Part shown: one piece after another, positions 8,042 through 16,418 of the stretch
Position numbering within the stretch: position 1 is the stretch's first letter
How the letters are laid out: each line of letters opens with the position of its first letter
From: Halorubrum cibi
GTDB taxonomy: Archaea > Halobacteriota > Halobacteria > Halobacteriales > Haloferacaceae
DNA length: 64,000 nt
Reading direction: 5' to 3'
Assembly (NCBI RefSeq): GCF_900182635.1
Contig: NZ_FXTD01000004.1
Coordinates: 124,001-188,000, forward strand
Notes under the pieces: model-generated
What the model saw: the letters and a program-made list of their open reading frames with translations, nothing else
Told to the model about the DNA's origin: nothing
The model's database searches: none
Made by a program: the position numbers and the translations under genes

Positions 8042-8844
8042 CAGTCGTCGCTCTCGGCGATGGCCAGCGCCTCCGCCGGGTCGACCTCCTGGAAGACCAC
8101 GGCCTCGAGCGCGTCGAGGATCCGTTCGGGATCGTCGCGCTGGAAGACGTTTCGGCCGACCGCGAGCCCCGTTGCGCCGGCGTCGATGGCGTCCGCGACG
8201 TTCCGGAGGAACGCCTTGTCGTCGCGCATCGTCCCGCCGGACATGACCACCTGCGTGGGACCGGCCATCCTGACGGCCTCGCCCATCGCCTCGGCGGAGC
8301 CGGGGTACTTCACCTTCACGAAGTCGGCACCGAGCTCGAGCCCGAGCCGGGCCGCGTACGAGATGGTGTCCGGACTCGTGTCGTTTTTCACCCCCTGGCC
8401 GCGCGGATACGACCACATCACGACGCCCATGTCGTGTTCGCGGGCGCCCTCCTGTGCCTCGCGGAACTCCTCGGCCATCTCGACCTCGTGGTTCGATCCG
8501 CCGTAGAGCGTGAAGCCGACGGCGTCCGCGCCGAGCCCGGCGGCGTACTCCGCCGAGCAGTTGACGGGGCTGTCCGGCTCGCCCATCCAGAGGTTCGAGG
8601 TCCCGTTGAGCTTCAAAAGCAGGTTCACGTCGTCCTCGTACTCCGGGTAGTACGCCTCGGCGATCCCCTTCTGGACGGCCAGCGCCGTCACCGCCTCGTG
8701 GGTCGCCAGCTCGAACAGCCGCTCGGGGTCGGCCGTCGCCGGGTTCGGCTCGAAGTCGACCGGCCCGTGTTCGAGCCCGTGGTCGTACGCGAGGATAAGC
8801 GACTTTCCGTCCCGTGAGATCTCGTCGGCGGCGTGAGGAAGCAT
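8041..8844 (-). CDS. fba: Class I fructose-bisphosphate aldolase (DhnA type)
   Basis: 267 residues, archaeal-type class I aldolase that joins dihydroxyacetone phosphate and glyceraldehyde 3-phosphate through a lysine Schiff base. Visible motifs: an N-terminal AYDHGLEHGP phosphate-site motif, MWSYPRGQG, FVKVKYPGS with the probable Schiff-base lysine, and a C-terminal GGTM and GLAVGRNVFQ phosphate-binding pair. The close paralogue ADH synthase (aromatic amino-acid pathway) shares the fold; placement directly before fbp, with a TGATG overlap, favours the glycolytic enzyme. The ATG at 8844 follows a T-rich promoter-like segment on the complement. Longer in-frame starts up to 9081 give basic, non-homologous sequence. 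Confidence 0.85.
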   Translation of the reverse strand: MLPHAADEISRDGKSLILAYDHGLEHGPVDFEPNPATADPERLFELATHEAVTALAVQKGIAEAYYPEYEDDVNLLLKLNGTSNLWMGEPDSPVNCSAEYAAGLGADAVGFTLYGGSNHEVEMAEEFREAQEGAREHDMGVVMWSYPRGQGVKNDTSPDTISYAARLGLELGADFVKVKYPGSAEAMGEAVRMAGPTQVVMSGGTMRDDKAFLRNVADAIDAGATGLAVGRNVFQRDDPERILDALEAVVFQEVDPAEALAIAESDD

Positions 8845-9113
8845 CGGGTCATCCTTCCAGTTACGAAACCAAAAAGGGCTATGGTCGTTCGGGCGGTTCC
8901 GCGGTCGGATCCGACCGTTCGTTTCGGTTCGACGGTCGTCGTTCTCGGATCGTACAATAATGACTACGAATATAGTAACTCCATGTGTCCGGTCCGGGTC
9001 GACGCGTGTCAGCGCCGTTCCGGTGCGGTTTCGTCCTCGTTTCGACCCGTCATTTGAGGAATTTGGGGCACGACGGTTCACCCGGCGACCGACGACCGGT
9101 CGCCGTCGAAACC

Positions 9114-10055
9114 ATGGCTAGCGAAACCAACGAACTCCCGGCGTCCACGGGCGATTTCGCCCCGTGGCGCGCCGCCGTACCCGCATCGATCGTCGATGTC
9201 GGGTACCGGATCAGAGACGTCCTGACGTATAGCTCGGCATACCTCGTGTTCATCGCGATGATCGAGGTACTGACGGTACATATCGTGTTGTCGTTGCCGC
9301 TGAATCCCGCCCCGGTCGTCGTCGGGTTGGTCACCTTCGCGGTGTACGCCGGCGATCGGATCGCCGACGCGGACGACGACGCAATATCGAGTCCGGAACG
9401 GAGCGCGTTCGTGACGCGCCACCGGACGCTGTTGTCGGTCCTCACGGCGATCACGTACGGTCTCGCGATCGCCCTCTCCTTGACCGGCGGCCCGTTCGCG
9501 CTCGCGATCACCCTCCTTCCCGGCGGCTTCTGGATCCTCTACGCGTCCGACTGGCTCCCGACGTTCGGGTCCTACTTCAAGCGGTTGAAGCGGGTTCTGG
9601 TCGTGAACTCCACGATCGTCGCCTCCGCGTGGGCGATCGCGGTCGTCGGCTTACCGATCGCGTTCGCCGAGGCGTCGGTGACGCCGCTCGCGACGGTGGT
9701 GTTCGTCTACTTCCTCGTCGACACGTTCGTCAACACGGAGATCCCCAACGTCCGGGACGTCAAGGCCGACGAGGCCGTCGGCGTCTCGACGCTCCCGGTC
9801 GTCTTCGGGATCCGGCGGACCCGGCGGATCCTGTACGGACTCGACCTGGCGCTGATCGCGTTCGTCGTGGCCGCCCTGTCGTCCGGGATCTTGACGACTG
9901 CGGTCGCGGCGGCGATACTCGTCGGCCTCGGCTACGCGTTGGTTCTCGCGTGGTTCGTCGGCCGGAACACGGCACCGGGTCGTCTCGCCATCGCCGGCGA
10001 GGCGAAACATCTCGTGGTGTTCGCGCTCCTCCTCGTGTTCACGACGGGGGTCTAA
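9114..10055 (+). CDS. UbiA-family prenyltransferase
   Basis: Integral membrane enzyme of 313 residues with about eight or nine helices. The family's two Asp-rich Mg-prenyl-diphosphate sites are seen as DRIADADDD (about residue 83) and VRDVKADEAVGVSTLPV (about residue 215). Candidate acceptors in haloarchaea include quinone, lipid and carotenoid precursors; nothing here decides between them. It lacks the typical bacterioruberin-elongase N-terminus. The ATG at 9114 is preferred to an in-frame upstream start because the upstream segment is arginine-rich and overlaps an AT-rich promoter area near 8940-8990. The next gene, a 7TM kinase, follows 85 bases later. Confidence 0.8.
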   Translation: MASETNELPASTGDFAPWRAAVPASIVDVGYRIRDVLTYSSAYLVFIAMIEVLTVHIVLSLPLNPAPVVVGLVTFAVYAGDRIADADDDAISSPERSAFVTRHRTLLSVLTAITYGLAIALSLTGGPFALAITLLPGGFWILYASDWLPTFGSYFKRLKRVLVVNSTIVASAWAIAVVGLPIAFAEASVTPLATVVFVYFLVDTFVNTEIPNVRDVKADEAVGVSTLPVVFGIRRTRRILYGLDLALIAFVVAALSSGILTTAVAAAILVGLGYALVLAWFVGRNTAPGRLAIAGEAKHLVVFALLLVFTTGV

Positions 10056-10140
10056 CGCGAACGGGTCGGCCACCGATCGTCCCTTGTTTTCTCGACAATT
10101 CCCGGATAATTCATATGCCGGGGTGCTCTTCACCCAACAC

Positions 10141-11793
10141 GTGATCTCCCCGACGTCGATCGCCGTCCCCCTCCTGTTCGGCTCGGTCGCCCTCGGGGCC
10201 AGCGCGGCGATCCTCGCGTGGCGGGCACGGCCGAACCCGGGCGCGGTCTCGTTGGTGTGGCTGTTGATCGGCCAGTCGTGGTGGTCGACGTGTATCGTCT
10301 TCAGTCTCTCGGCGGAGACCGCGGCCGAGGCGACGTTCTGGACGAAGGTCGGCTGGATCGGCGTCATGACCGTCCCCGTCGCGTGGATCCTGTTCGCCCT
10401 GGAGTACACCGGACGGGACGAGCACATCACCCGCCGGAACGTCGCGCTGTTGTCCGTGGTTCCGACGCTCACGGTTCTCCTCGCGTTGACCGAGGAGTAC
10501 CACGGTCTCCTGTACGTCCGAACGGTCGGCGTCACCGCCCACGGCTCCGTGCTCGTCGAGCAGGGCGGGGTCTGGTACTCGGTGGCCGCCGTCTACACCT
10601 ACCTGCTCGGCGTGCTCGGGATCGCGCCGATACTGGGGCTCCTCTCGAGCGGGGCGACCGCGTTCCGCGGACAGAGCGCGGCGCTGATCGTCGGAGTCGT
10701 TACGCCGTGGGCGACGAACGTCCTCTACAACCTGGGGGTGCTCCCGGAGGTGGGTATCGACCCGACGCCGATCGCGTTCGCGATCTCCGGCGTCGCGTAC
10801 CTGGGTGCCATCGATCGGTTCCGGATGTTCGGGGCCAATCCGGCCCCCGCGTGGCGTGCCAAGCAGTTCCTGTTCGACCACATCCACGACGGTGCCGTCG
10901 TGGTCGACGGACACGACACGATCGTCGACGTGAACCGGGCGGGTGCCGCGATCCTCGACGTCGACGTGGACCGGGTGCTCGGGAGGTCCGCGTCCGAGCT
11001 CCTCCCGCTGAGCGAGCCGTTCCGAGCCGAGGACGGGGCCGAGATCCTCACCGTCGGCACGGAGTCGACGTCGCGGTCGTACGACGTGAACGTGAGCGAA
11101 CTCACCGACCGGCACGGGGAGACGCTCGGGTACGTGTTCACCCTCCACGACGTCACGCAGTACCTCCAACAACAGCAGCGATTGAAGGTGCTCAACCGCG
11201 TATTGCGACACAACATCCGCACCGAGGTGAACGTCATCCAGGGCTACGCCGAACGCACCACCGGGGACACCGCCGAGACGATCAAGCAACGCACGATGCG
11301 CATCGTCGAGATCAGCGAGAAGGGGCGCGACGCGATCGACCTGTTCGAGGACGCGGTGAACGACCGCGAAGGAACGTCCCTCGCCGACCTGCTCGAACGG
11401 AGCCTCGAGGCCGCCCGCGATGCGTTCCCGGAGGTCGACTTCGAACTCGAGTCCCCCGCCGAGGACGCCGCCGTTTCCGAGGGGCTCTCCGTCGTGGTGG
11501 ACAACCTGATCGAGAACGCCGCGATACACAACGAGGGTGAGGACCGGCGGGTCACCGTGACCGCCGAGATCGACGACGACCGCGCCCGGATCCGCGTCGC
11601 CGACAACGGGCCGGGGATCGACGACTACGAACTGGACGTCCTGAACTCGGGCACCGAAACGCCGCTCCGACACGCGAGTGGTCTCGGGCTCTGGCTCGTG
11701 AAGTGGGGAACGGAGGTGATCGACGGCTCGGTCTCCTTCGAGCCGAACGAGCCGAGCGGGACGGTCGTCACGACGACCGTTCCCCTCCGGTGA
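10141..11793 (+). CDS. 7TM-PAS sensor histidine kinase
   Basis: Membrane sensor kinase, 550 residues from the GTG at 10141. N-terminal seven-helix HisKA_7TM region (about residues 10-225), then PAS (about 240-345), a haloarchaeal HisKA (LNRVLRHNIRTE with H357) and HATPase (DNLIENAAIHN, VADNGPGI, GLGLWLVKW). The LRHN motif rather than SHDL marks the archaeal subgroup. Signal unknown. Start is uncertain: GTG at 10123 and TTG at 10084 are also in frame, but an AT-rich element (about 10098-10115) fits a promoter for the later starts. No response regulator is adjacent. Confidence 0.88.
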   Translation: MISPTSIAVPLLFGSVALGASAAILAWRARPNPGAVSLVWLLIGQSWWSTCIVFSLSAETAAEATFWTKVGWIGVMTVPVAWILFALEYTGRDEHITRRNVALLSVVPTLTVLLALTEEYHGLLYVRTVGVTAHGSVLVEQGGVWYSVAAVYTYLLGVLGIAPILGLLSSGATAFRGQSAALIVGVVTPWATNVLYNLGVLPEVGIDPTPIAFAISGVAYLGAIDRFRMFGANPAPAWRAKQFLFDHIHDGAVVVDGHDTIVDVNRAGAAILDVDVDRVLGRSASELLPLSEPFRAEDGAEILTVGTESTSRSYDVNVSELTDRHGETLGYVFTLHDVTQYLQQQQRLKVLNRVLRHNIRTEVNVIQGYAERTTGDTAETIKQRTMRIVEISEKGRDAIDLFEDAVNDREGTSLADLLERSLEAARDAFPEVDFELESPAEDAAVSEGLSVVVDNLIENAAIHNEGEDRRVTVTAEIDDDRARIRVADNGPGIDDYELDVLNSGTETPLRHASGLGLWLVKWGTEVIDGSVSFEPNEPSGTVVTTTVPLR

Positions 11794-11837
11794 GCGGGAC
11801 CACAATACTTAGTCCCGTTCCCGCGCCAGCGACTCCC

Positions 11838-12695
11838 ATGCGCGAGCTATCGGCAGTGGAGACGGTGGGCGTGGTCGGGGCCGGCACGATGGGTCACGGC
11901 ATCGCACAGGTCGCGGCAACCGCCGGCTACGACGTGACCATGCGCGACGTCGAGTCCGAGTACGTCGACCGGGGCCTCGAGGGGATCGCCTCGAGTCTCG
12001 ATCGACTCGCCGCGAAGGACGCGCTCGCGGAGGACCCGGAGACGATCCGATCGCGGATCTCGGGCACCACGGATCTCGCGGTCCTCGCCGACGCCGACCT
12101 CGTCGTCGAGGCCGTGATCGAGGACCTGGAGGTGAAACGGGAGGTGTTCGCCGACCTCGCGTCGGTCACCGACGACGATATCGTCCTCGCGACCAACACG
12201 TCGACGCTCTCGGTCACGTCGATCGCGAGCGCCACGGACCGCGCGGATCGGGTCGTCGGCCTCCACTTCATGAACCCGGTTCCGGTGATGGAGGGCGTCG
12301 AGGTCGTCGTGGGCGAGCGGACCGCCGACGAGACCGTCGTGTTCGCCCACGCGTTCGCGACCGACCTCGGCAAGGAGACGTGGGAGTCGGACGACAAGCC
12401 GGGGTTCGTCACCAACCGGATCCTGATGCCGTGGATCAACGAGGGGATCCGCGCGTACGACGAGGGCGTGGCCACGCGGGACGACGTCGACCGCGGGATG
12501 CGACTCGGCACGAACGTCCCGATGGGCCCGCTCGAACTCGCCGACCACATCGGCCTCGACGTGGTGCTCGACGCCAGCGAGACGCTCCACGAGGAGCTCG
12601 GCGACCGGTACAAGCCGGCGTACCTCCTCAAGCGCAAGGTCGCCGCCGGCGACCTCGGAAAGAAGACGGGCGAGGGGTTTTACGCCTACGAGTGA
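11838..12695 (+). CDS. 3-hydroxyacyl-CoA dehydrogenase
   Basis: NAD-dependent oxidation of 3-hydroxyacyl-CoA (3-hydroxybutyryl-CoA type), 285 residues, the length of the stand-alone enzyme. The Rossmann motif GAGTMGHG lies at residues 14-21. ATNTSTLS precedes LHFMNPVPVM, which holds the catalytic His, with its Glu partner a little later (EGVEVVVG). The C-terminal domain has PGFVTNRILMPWINEG and a GPLELADHIGLDV segment, and ends KTGEGFY. It may serve fatty-acid or butyrate degradation or acetoacetyl-CoA use. No thiolase or acyl-CoA dehydrogenase is next to it. Confidence 0.92.
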   Translation: MRELSAVETVGVVGAGTMGHGIAQVAATAGYDVTMRDVESEYVDRGLEGIASSLDRLAAKDALAEDPETIRSRISGTTDLAVLADADLVVEAVIEDLEVKREVFADLASVTDDDIVLATNTSTLSVTSIASATDRADRVVGLHFMNPVPVMEGVEVVVGERTADETVVFAHAFATDLGKETWESDDKPGFVTNRILMPWINEGIRAYDEGVATRDDVDRGMRLGTNVPMGPLELADHIGLDVVLDASETLHEELGDRYKPAYLLKRKVAAGDLGKKTGEGFYAYE

Positions 12696-12739
12696 GCCGA
12701 CCGGGAAACGCCTAAGCCGCTCGCCGCCCGCGTTCGGGC

Positions 12740-13558
12740 ATGCAACCGATCTCGATACTCGGTCCCGGGGCGGGCGACCTCGCCGGGACCCTCGCGGAGC
12801 GGCTGGAGGGACGCGTCGCGGTCGTCCGTCGGGACGAGAGCCCGGACGAATCGAACGAACGGGGACACCACGACGGGGACGCCGTGGGCGACACGACCCT
12901 CTCGCTTTCGTCCGACGGTTCCTGGACCGGCCGCGGGACCGTCGACGGCTTCGACGCGATCCTCGATCGGCTCGCGCCGGACCACGACTACCTCGTCGCG
13001 GTCGGACTCGCTCGGCTCCGGGTTCCGGCGGTGCTGCTCGGTGACGACGCCGACCCCGACGAAACGCCGGGGAACGTGCTCGCTCGCGGGGCGGGTCCCG
13101 AGGACGTCGACGTCGACGCCCTCCTCACGGCGCTCGCGGGCGCCGAGCCGTGGATCACTCGCGAGCTGCTCGTGGACCGCGTCGAGCGGTCGGCCGACGC
13201 GGAGCGATCGGGCGCGATCGCGACGTTCACCGGGCGTGTCCGTGCCCGGGACGCTCCCGACGACGAGCGGACGACCCACCTCGCCTTCGAGAAGTACGAG
13301 GGTGTCGCTCGCGAGCGAATGGACGCGATCGCCGCGGAACTGACCGACCGGGAGGGCGTCTTCGAGGTGGCCTTCCACCACCGCACGGGCGTGATAGAGT
13401 CGGGTGAGGACATCGTCTTCGTGGTCGTCCTCGCGGGCCACCGGGCGGAGGCGTTTCGAGCCGTCGAGGACGGGATCGACCGGCTCAAGGACGAGGTCCC
13501 GATCTTCAAGAAGGAGACCACCGAATCCGAGGAGTTCTGGCTCCACCAGCGGTCGTGA
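12740..13558 (+). CDS. moaE: Molybdopterin synthase catalytic subunit fused to a MobB-like domain
   Basis: 272 residues. The C-terminal half (about 135-272) is MoaE, which adds the dithiolene sulfurs to precursor Z in molybdenum-cofactor synthesis: FTGRVR, LAFEKYEG, HRTGVIESGED, AGHRAEAF and PIFKKE, where the active-site lysine lies. The N-terminal half (1-about 120) looks like a degenerate MobB: the phosphate-loop position reads GPGAGDLAGT and lacks GKT, so nucleotide binding is doubtful. Such MobB-MoaE fusions occur in other haloarchaea as I recall. The partner MoaD is not in the window. Codon use matches neighbours. Confidence 0.87.
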   Translation: MQPISILGPGAGDLAGTLAERLEGRVAVVRRDESPDESNERGHHDGDAVGDTTLSLSSDGSWTGRGTVDGFDAILDRLAPDHDYLVAVGLARLRVPAVLLGDDADPDETPGNVLARGAGPEDVDVDALLTALAGAEPWITRELLVDRVERSADAERSGAIATFTGRVRARDAPDDERTTHLAFEKYEGVARERMDAIAAELTDREGVFEVAFHHRTGVIESGEDIVFVVVLAGHRAEAFRAVEDGIDRLKDEVPIFKKETTESEEFWLHQRS

Positions 13559-13785
13559 ACGTCGGAGGCGTCGGTCCTCCGGTTCCCTCGATTCGACCAC
13601 CTTCCGTGCTCCGCGATCCGCGACGGCCCCTCCCGTCCGGCGTCGTCTCCGCTCCGCGCTCGACCGTGATCGGGTCGTCCGGCCGGCATTGTAGAAGCAA
13701 ATACCACCGGTAAACTCGAATCCAACGACCGGTCGGTCCTCGGACGAGCCGGACCTCTCGAGATCGGATCGAACGATCCTATAAT

Positions 13786-13829
13786 GGTTATAAACCGTCT
13801 AACCGTCTATCGAACGGTTATAAAACGTC
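13786..13829 (+). repeat. Direct repeat of GGTTATAAA-CGTC
   Basis: GGTTATAAACCGTC at 13786 and GGTTATAAAACGTC at 13816, 30 bases apart, with ACCGTCT twice between them. Could be tandem operators or alternative promoters for the small gene at 13942. Confidence 0.6.
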
Positions 13830-13904
13830 GTTCGGTACGTTTTATTTTCCGTTCGTCGTTTGAAAGGTGCTGAAACCCCCTGAAGGCCACCCAACGGTCT
13901 CCCC

Positions 13905-13910
13905 TTTATA
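13905..13910 (+). promoter_or_regulatory. TATA box of the DUF7123-like gene
   Basis: TTTATA in CCCCTTTATAACATC, 32 bases before the ATG at 13942, giving a very short leader. Confidence 0.55.
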
Positions 13911-13941
13911 ACATCCCCCGTCGCCATGGACGGGATGTACC

Positions 13942-14202
13942 ATGAGCGCGACTGCGAACCCCTCCACGAACGCGAGCACGACCGACGACCTCTCCAAGGA
14001 GGAGCGGCTGAAGCGGTACCTGCTCGAACGCGCCGAAGACGGCGAGATGTACTTCAAAGGGAAGTTCATCTCGGACGACGTCGAACTCTCGCCGAAGGAG
14101 ATCGGCGCGCTGATGGTGAAACTCAGCGAGTCGGCCACCGAGCTCACCGTCGAGAAGTGGTCGTACACGGGCGCGACCACCTGGCGGGTCGAACCCGCCT
14201 GA
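13942..14202 (+). CDS. Small conserved haloarchaeal protein (DUF7123-like)
   Basis: 86 residues: a Thr/Asn/Ser-rich N-terminal tail, then a compact alpha/beta region (about 18-86) with a charged helix (EERLKRYLLERA), an FKGKFI strand and a Trp-containing C-terminal hairpin. The pattern resembles a small winged-helix fold, and I believe it belongs to the DUF7123 family; both are inference. Function unknown. Its upstream region holds three TATA-like boxes and a repeated 14-bp motif, so expression is probably strong or regulated. Confidence 0.72.
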   Translation: MSATANPSTNASTTDDLSKEERLKRYLLERAEDGEMYFKGKFISDDVELSPKEIGALMVKLSESATELTVEKWSYTGATTWRVEPA

Positions 14203-14414
14203 TCGAACCATCGTCAAACCGGACGCGCTCACGCGTCCCCGCCGATCGTTTTGAACCCTCGAACGGTAGTCCGTTCCGGACCCCGAACGGCACGTCCTCC
14301 CGTCCTTTCGATTCTTCCGTCGGTCGATCAGTCGGTTCTCCGCCTCGATCCGCCGTTCCCCGGCCCGACCCCCTCGCCCTCCGATCGGTTCGTTCCGCGT
14401 CCGGTGACGCGGGG

Positions 14415-14420
14415 TTTATA
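14415..14420 (+). promoter_or_regulatory. TATA box of the site-2 protease gene
   Basis: TTTATA in GGGGTTTATACTCGG, 30 bases before the ATG at 14445, and supports that start over longer readings. Confidence 0.55.
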
Positions 14421-14444
14421 CTCGGCGACGGCCAACGACCGACG

Positions 14445-15596
14445 ATGTCAGAACGCGAGGACGGGACGGCCTCGGCGGCCGCCGACGTCCCTCGTCCCGA
14501 CCCGCTCCGGACCTTCTTCCGCGTCGAGGAGGTCCGCCGTGAGGACGGTCGCGTCCGCTACGTCGGCGAGTCGTACATCCCCGAACGGACGCTCCTCCGG
14601 AAGATCGTTCCGGCGTTCCGCGAGGCGGGCTACGACGTCGACGTGGAGACGGTCGAGGACGGCCACGTCGTCGTCGCGACCCCCTTCGGCCACGGGCGCG
14701 AGGGGGTCCCGTGGGTGAACGTGGGACTGTTCCTCGCGACGGTGCTCTCCACCCTGTTCGTCGGCGCGTACGGCTGGTACTACGTCCCGCTCGCGGAGAT
14801 CCGCGCAAACCCTCTCACGATGCTTCAGGCGTGGCCGTTCACCGCCGCCGTCCTCGGCGTGTTGATGACCCACGAGCTGGGCCACTACGTCGCCGGCCGG
14901 TACCACGGCGTCGACGTGTCGCTGCCGTACGTCATCCCGTTCGTCTTCCCGTTCGGGACGCTCGGCGCGGTCATCCGGATGCGCGGTCGGATGCCCTCAC
15001 GGAAGGCGCTCTTCGACGTCGGCGTCGCCGGCCCGATCGCCGGCCTCGTCGCCACCGTTGTCGTCACGGTCGTCGGGCTCTCGCTCGATCCGATCCGCGT
15101 TCCCCCGGAGCTCGTGACGGGTTCCGGGACGATGATCCGCTTCAACAATCCGCCGCTTTTGGACCTCATCGCCGAGGCGATCGGGCAGCCGACCTCCTAC
15201 GCGGACCCGACGCGGGCGGTCCACCCGGTGATCATCGGCGGCTGGGTCGGGATGTTCTTCACGCTCCTGAACCTGCTGCCCGTCGGCCAGCTCGACGGGG
15301 GCCACATGGTCCGCGCGATGGTCGGGCCGCGCCAGGAGACGATCGCGTCGCTCGTGCCCGGCGCGCTGTTCGCGATCGCCGCGTACCTCCACTACGGTCG
15401 CGGACTCGGCCTCGACGAGTCGGTCGGTCTCTGGGCGTTCTGGGGCGTCTTCTCGCTTCTCATCGCCTTCAACGGTCCGGCGAACCCCGCCGATGAGGCG
15501 CGGCTCGACTGGCCTCGCGTCGCCGTCGGCGTGTTGACGTTCGGGGCGGGCGCGCTCTGTTTCCTCCTCGTCCCGATACAGATCGTGTCGGCCTGA
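14445..15596 (+). CDS. Site-2 protease family zinc metalloprotease (M50)
   Basis: Intramembrane protease of 383 residues. An N-terminal soluble domain (about 1-85) is followed by several helices. The zinc motif HELGH lies in MTHELGHYVAGRYHG, and the third ligand in NLLPVGQLDGGH. Between them are the FPFGTLGAVIRM and GVAGPIAG segments usual in the family. Members cleave membrane-bound regulators or anti-sigma-like factors, but the archaeal substrate is unknown. The ATG at 14445 follows a TATA box at 14415. The downstream FkbM gene begins 8 bases after the stop, so both are probably on one mRNA. Confidence 0.92.
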   Translation: MSEREDGTASAAADVPRPDPLRTFFRVEEVRREDGRVRYVGESYIPERTLLRKIVPAFREAGYDVDVETVEDGHVVVATPFGHGREGVPWVNVGLFLATVLSTLFVGAYGWYYVPLAEIRANPLTMLQAWPFTAAVLGVLMTHELGHYVAGRYHGVDVSLPYVIPFVFPFGTLGAVIRMRGRMPSRKALFDVGVAGPIAGLVATVVVTVVGLSLDPIRVPPELVTGSGTMIRFNNPPLLDLIAEAIGQPTSYADPTRAVHPVIIGGWVGMFFTLLNLLPVGQLDGGHMVRAMVGPRQETIASLVPGALFAIAAYLHYGRGLGLDESVGLWAFWGVFSLLIAFNGPANPADEARLDWPRVAVGVLTFGAGALCFLLVPIQIVSA

Positions 15597-15604
15597 GCCC
15601 GAGG

Positions 15605-16405
15605 ATGTCCGTGCTCGACACCCCCGCGTGGCTCGAACGGGTCGGGTTCCGGACGCTCTACCGGCTCGCGGACCTGACGTACGCCCTCGGGGTCGCCACG
15701 CCCAAGCGAACCGTCGCCGGCACCTACTGGAGCTACGAGCCGACGAACCCCCACGGCGACGACCCCGGGCTGGCCGCGCTCGACCGGATCCCGAACGACG
15801 CGACCGTCCTCGACGTCGGCGCGCACGTCGGCGAGCACGCGATCCCGCTTGCCGCCGACACTGACCGCCGCGTCGTCGCCTTTGAGCCCAACGGCGAGAG
15901 CGCGGACCGACTGGTCCGGAACGCGGCCCGAAACGGGCTCGCCGCCGGGACCGACCGCCGGCTCGACCTCCGGCGGGCCGGCCTCGGAGACGAGCGGGGG
16001 TCGCTGCCGTTCTACCGCTCGACGTTCTCGAAGTGCTCCGCGTTCGACCGCGACCGCGCGACGCGCTGGGGAGCGCGGGTCGACGCGGTGGAGGAGGTGC
16101 CTGTCTTCCGGCTCGACGACCTGGTCGAGGGGGTCGTCGCGGCCGGCGTGGATGTCGCCGCCGACGCGACCCCCGCCGGCGACCCGGTCACCCCGCCCGA
16201 CGCGATCAAGGTCGACGTCGAGGGCCGCGAACTGGCGGTGCTTCGGGGGGCGGAGGCGACGATACGAGCCCACCGGCCGCTGCTCGTCGTCGAGGTCCAC
16301 GACGGAACCGCCGGCGACGACCGCGCCGACGCGCTCCGGTCGTGGATCGCGGAGCGCGACTACGACGTCGACGAGCGGGGCGACGTCTGGGTCTGTCGGG
16401 GGTGA
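15605..16405 (+). CDS. FkbM-family SAM methyltransferase
   Basis: 266 residues. The SAM motif I is VLDVGAHVGEH, followed by an acidic strand end (VVAFEPNGES). The FkbM signature IKVDVEGRELAVLRGAE lies near residue 200, followed by PLLVVEVHD. These enzymes O-methylate hydroxyls of sugars or polyketides; in archaea they are often tied to cell-surface glycan synthesis, though nothing here proves that. It follows the site-2 protease with an 8-base gap. It converges on the UbiB gene, whose stop lies 14 bases away. Confidence 0.85.
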   Translation: MSVLDTPAWLERVGFRTLYRLADLTYALGVATPKRTVAGTYWSYEPTNPHGDDPGLAALDRIPNDATVLDVGAHVGEHAIPLAADTDRRVVAFEPNGESADRLVRNAARNGLAAGTDRRLDLRRAGLGDERGSLPFYRSTFSKCSAFDRDRATRWGARVDAVEEVPVFRLDDLVEGVVAAGVDVAADATPAGDPVTPPDAIKVDVEGRELAVLRGAEATIRAHRPLLVVEVHDGTAGDDRADALRSWIAERDYDVDERGDVWVCRG

Positions 16406-16418
16406 CTCGCCGACTCAG

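Larger units (their letters stand above)
13559..13941. other. Regulatory intergenic region with repeated TATA-like boxes
   Basis: No gene seen. The first half is G+C-rich; from about 13700 the sequence becomes A+T-rich and carries repeated GGTTATAAA elements followed by a third TATA box at 13905. Confidence 0.6.

Noticed and set aside
8042-8416. Longer FBPase start (433 residues)
   Set aside because: The added part is the aldolase gene read in another frame and is arginine-rich; the overlapping ATG at 8041 is the natural start.
12686-13600. Minus-strand reading frame opposite moaE
   Set aside because: Shadow of the MoaE gene, whose motifs are clear on the plus strand.
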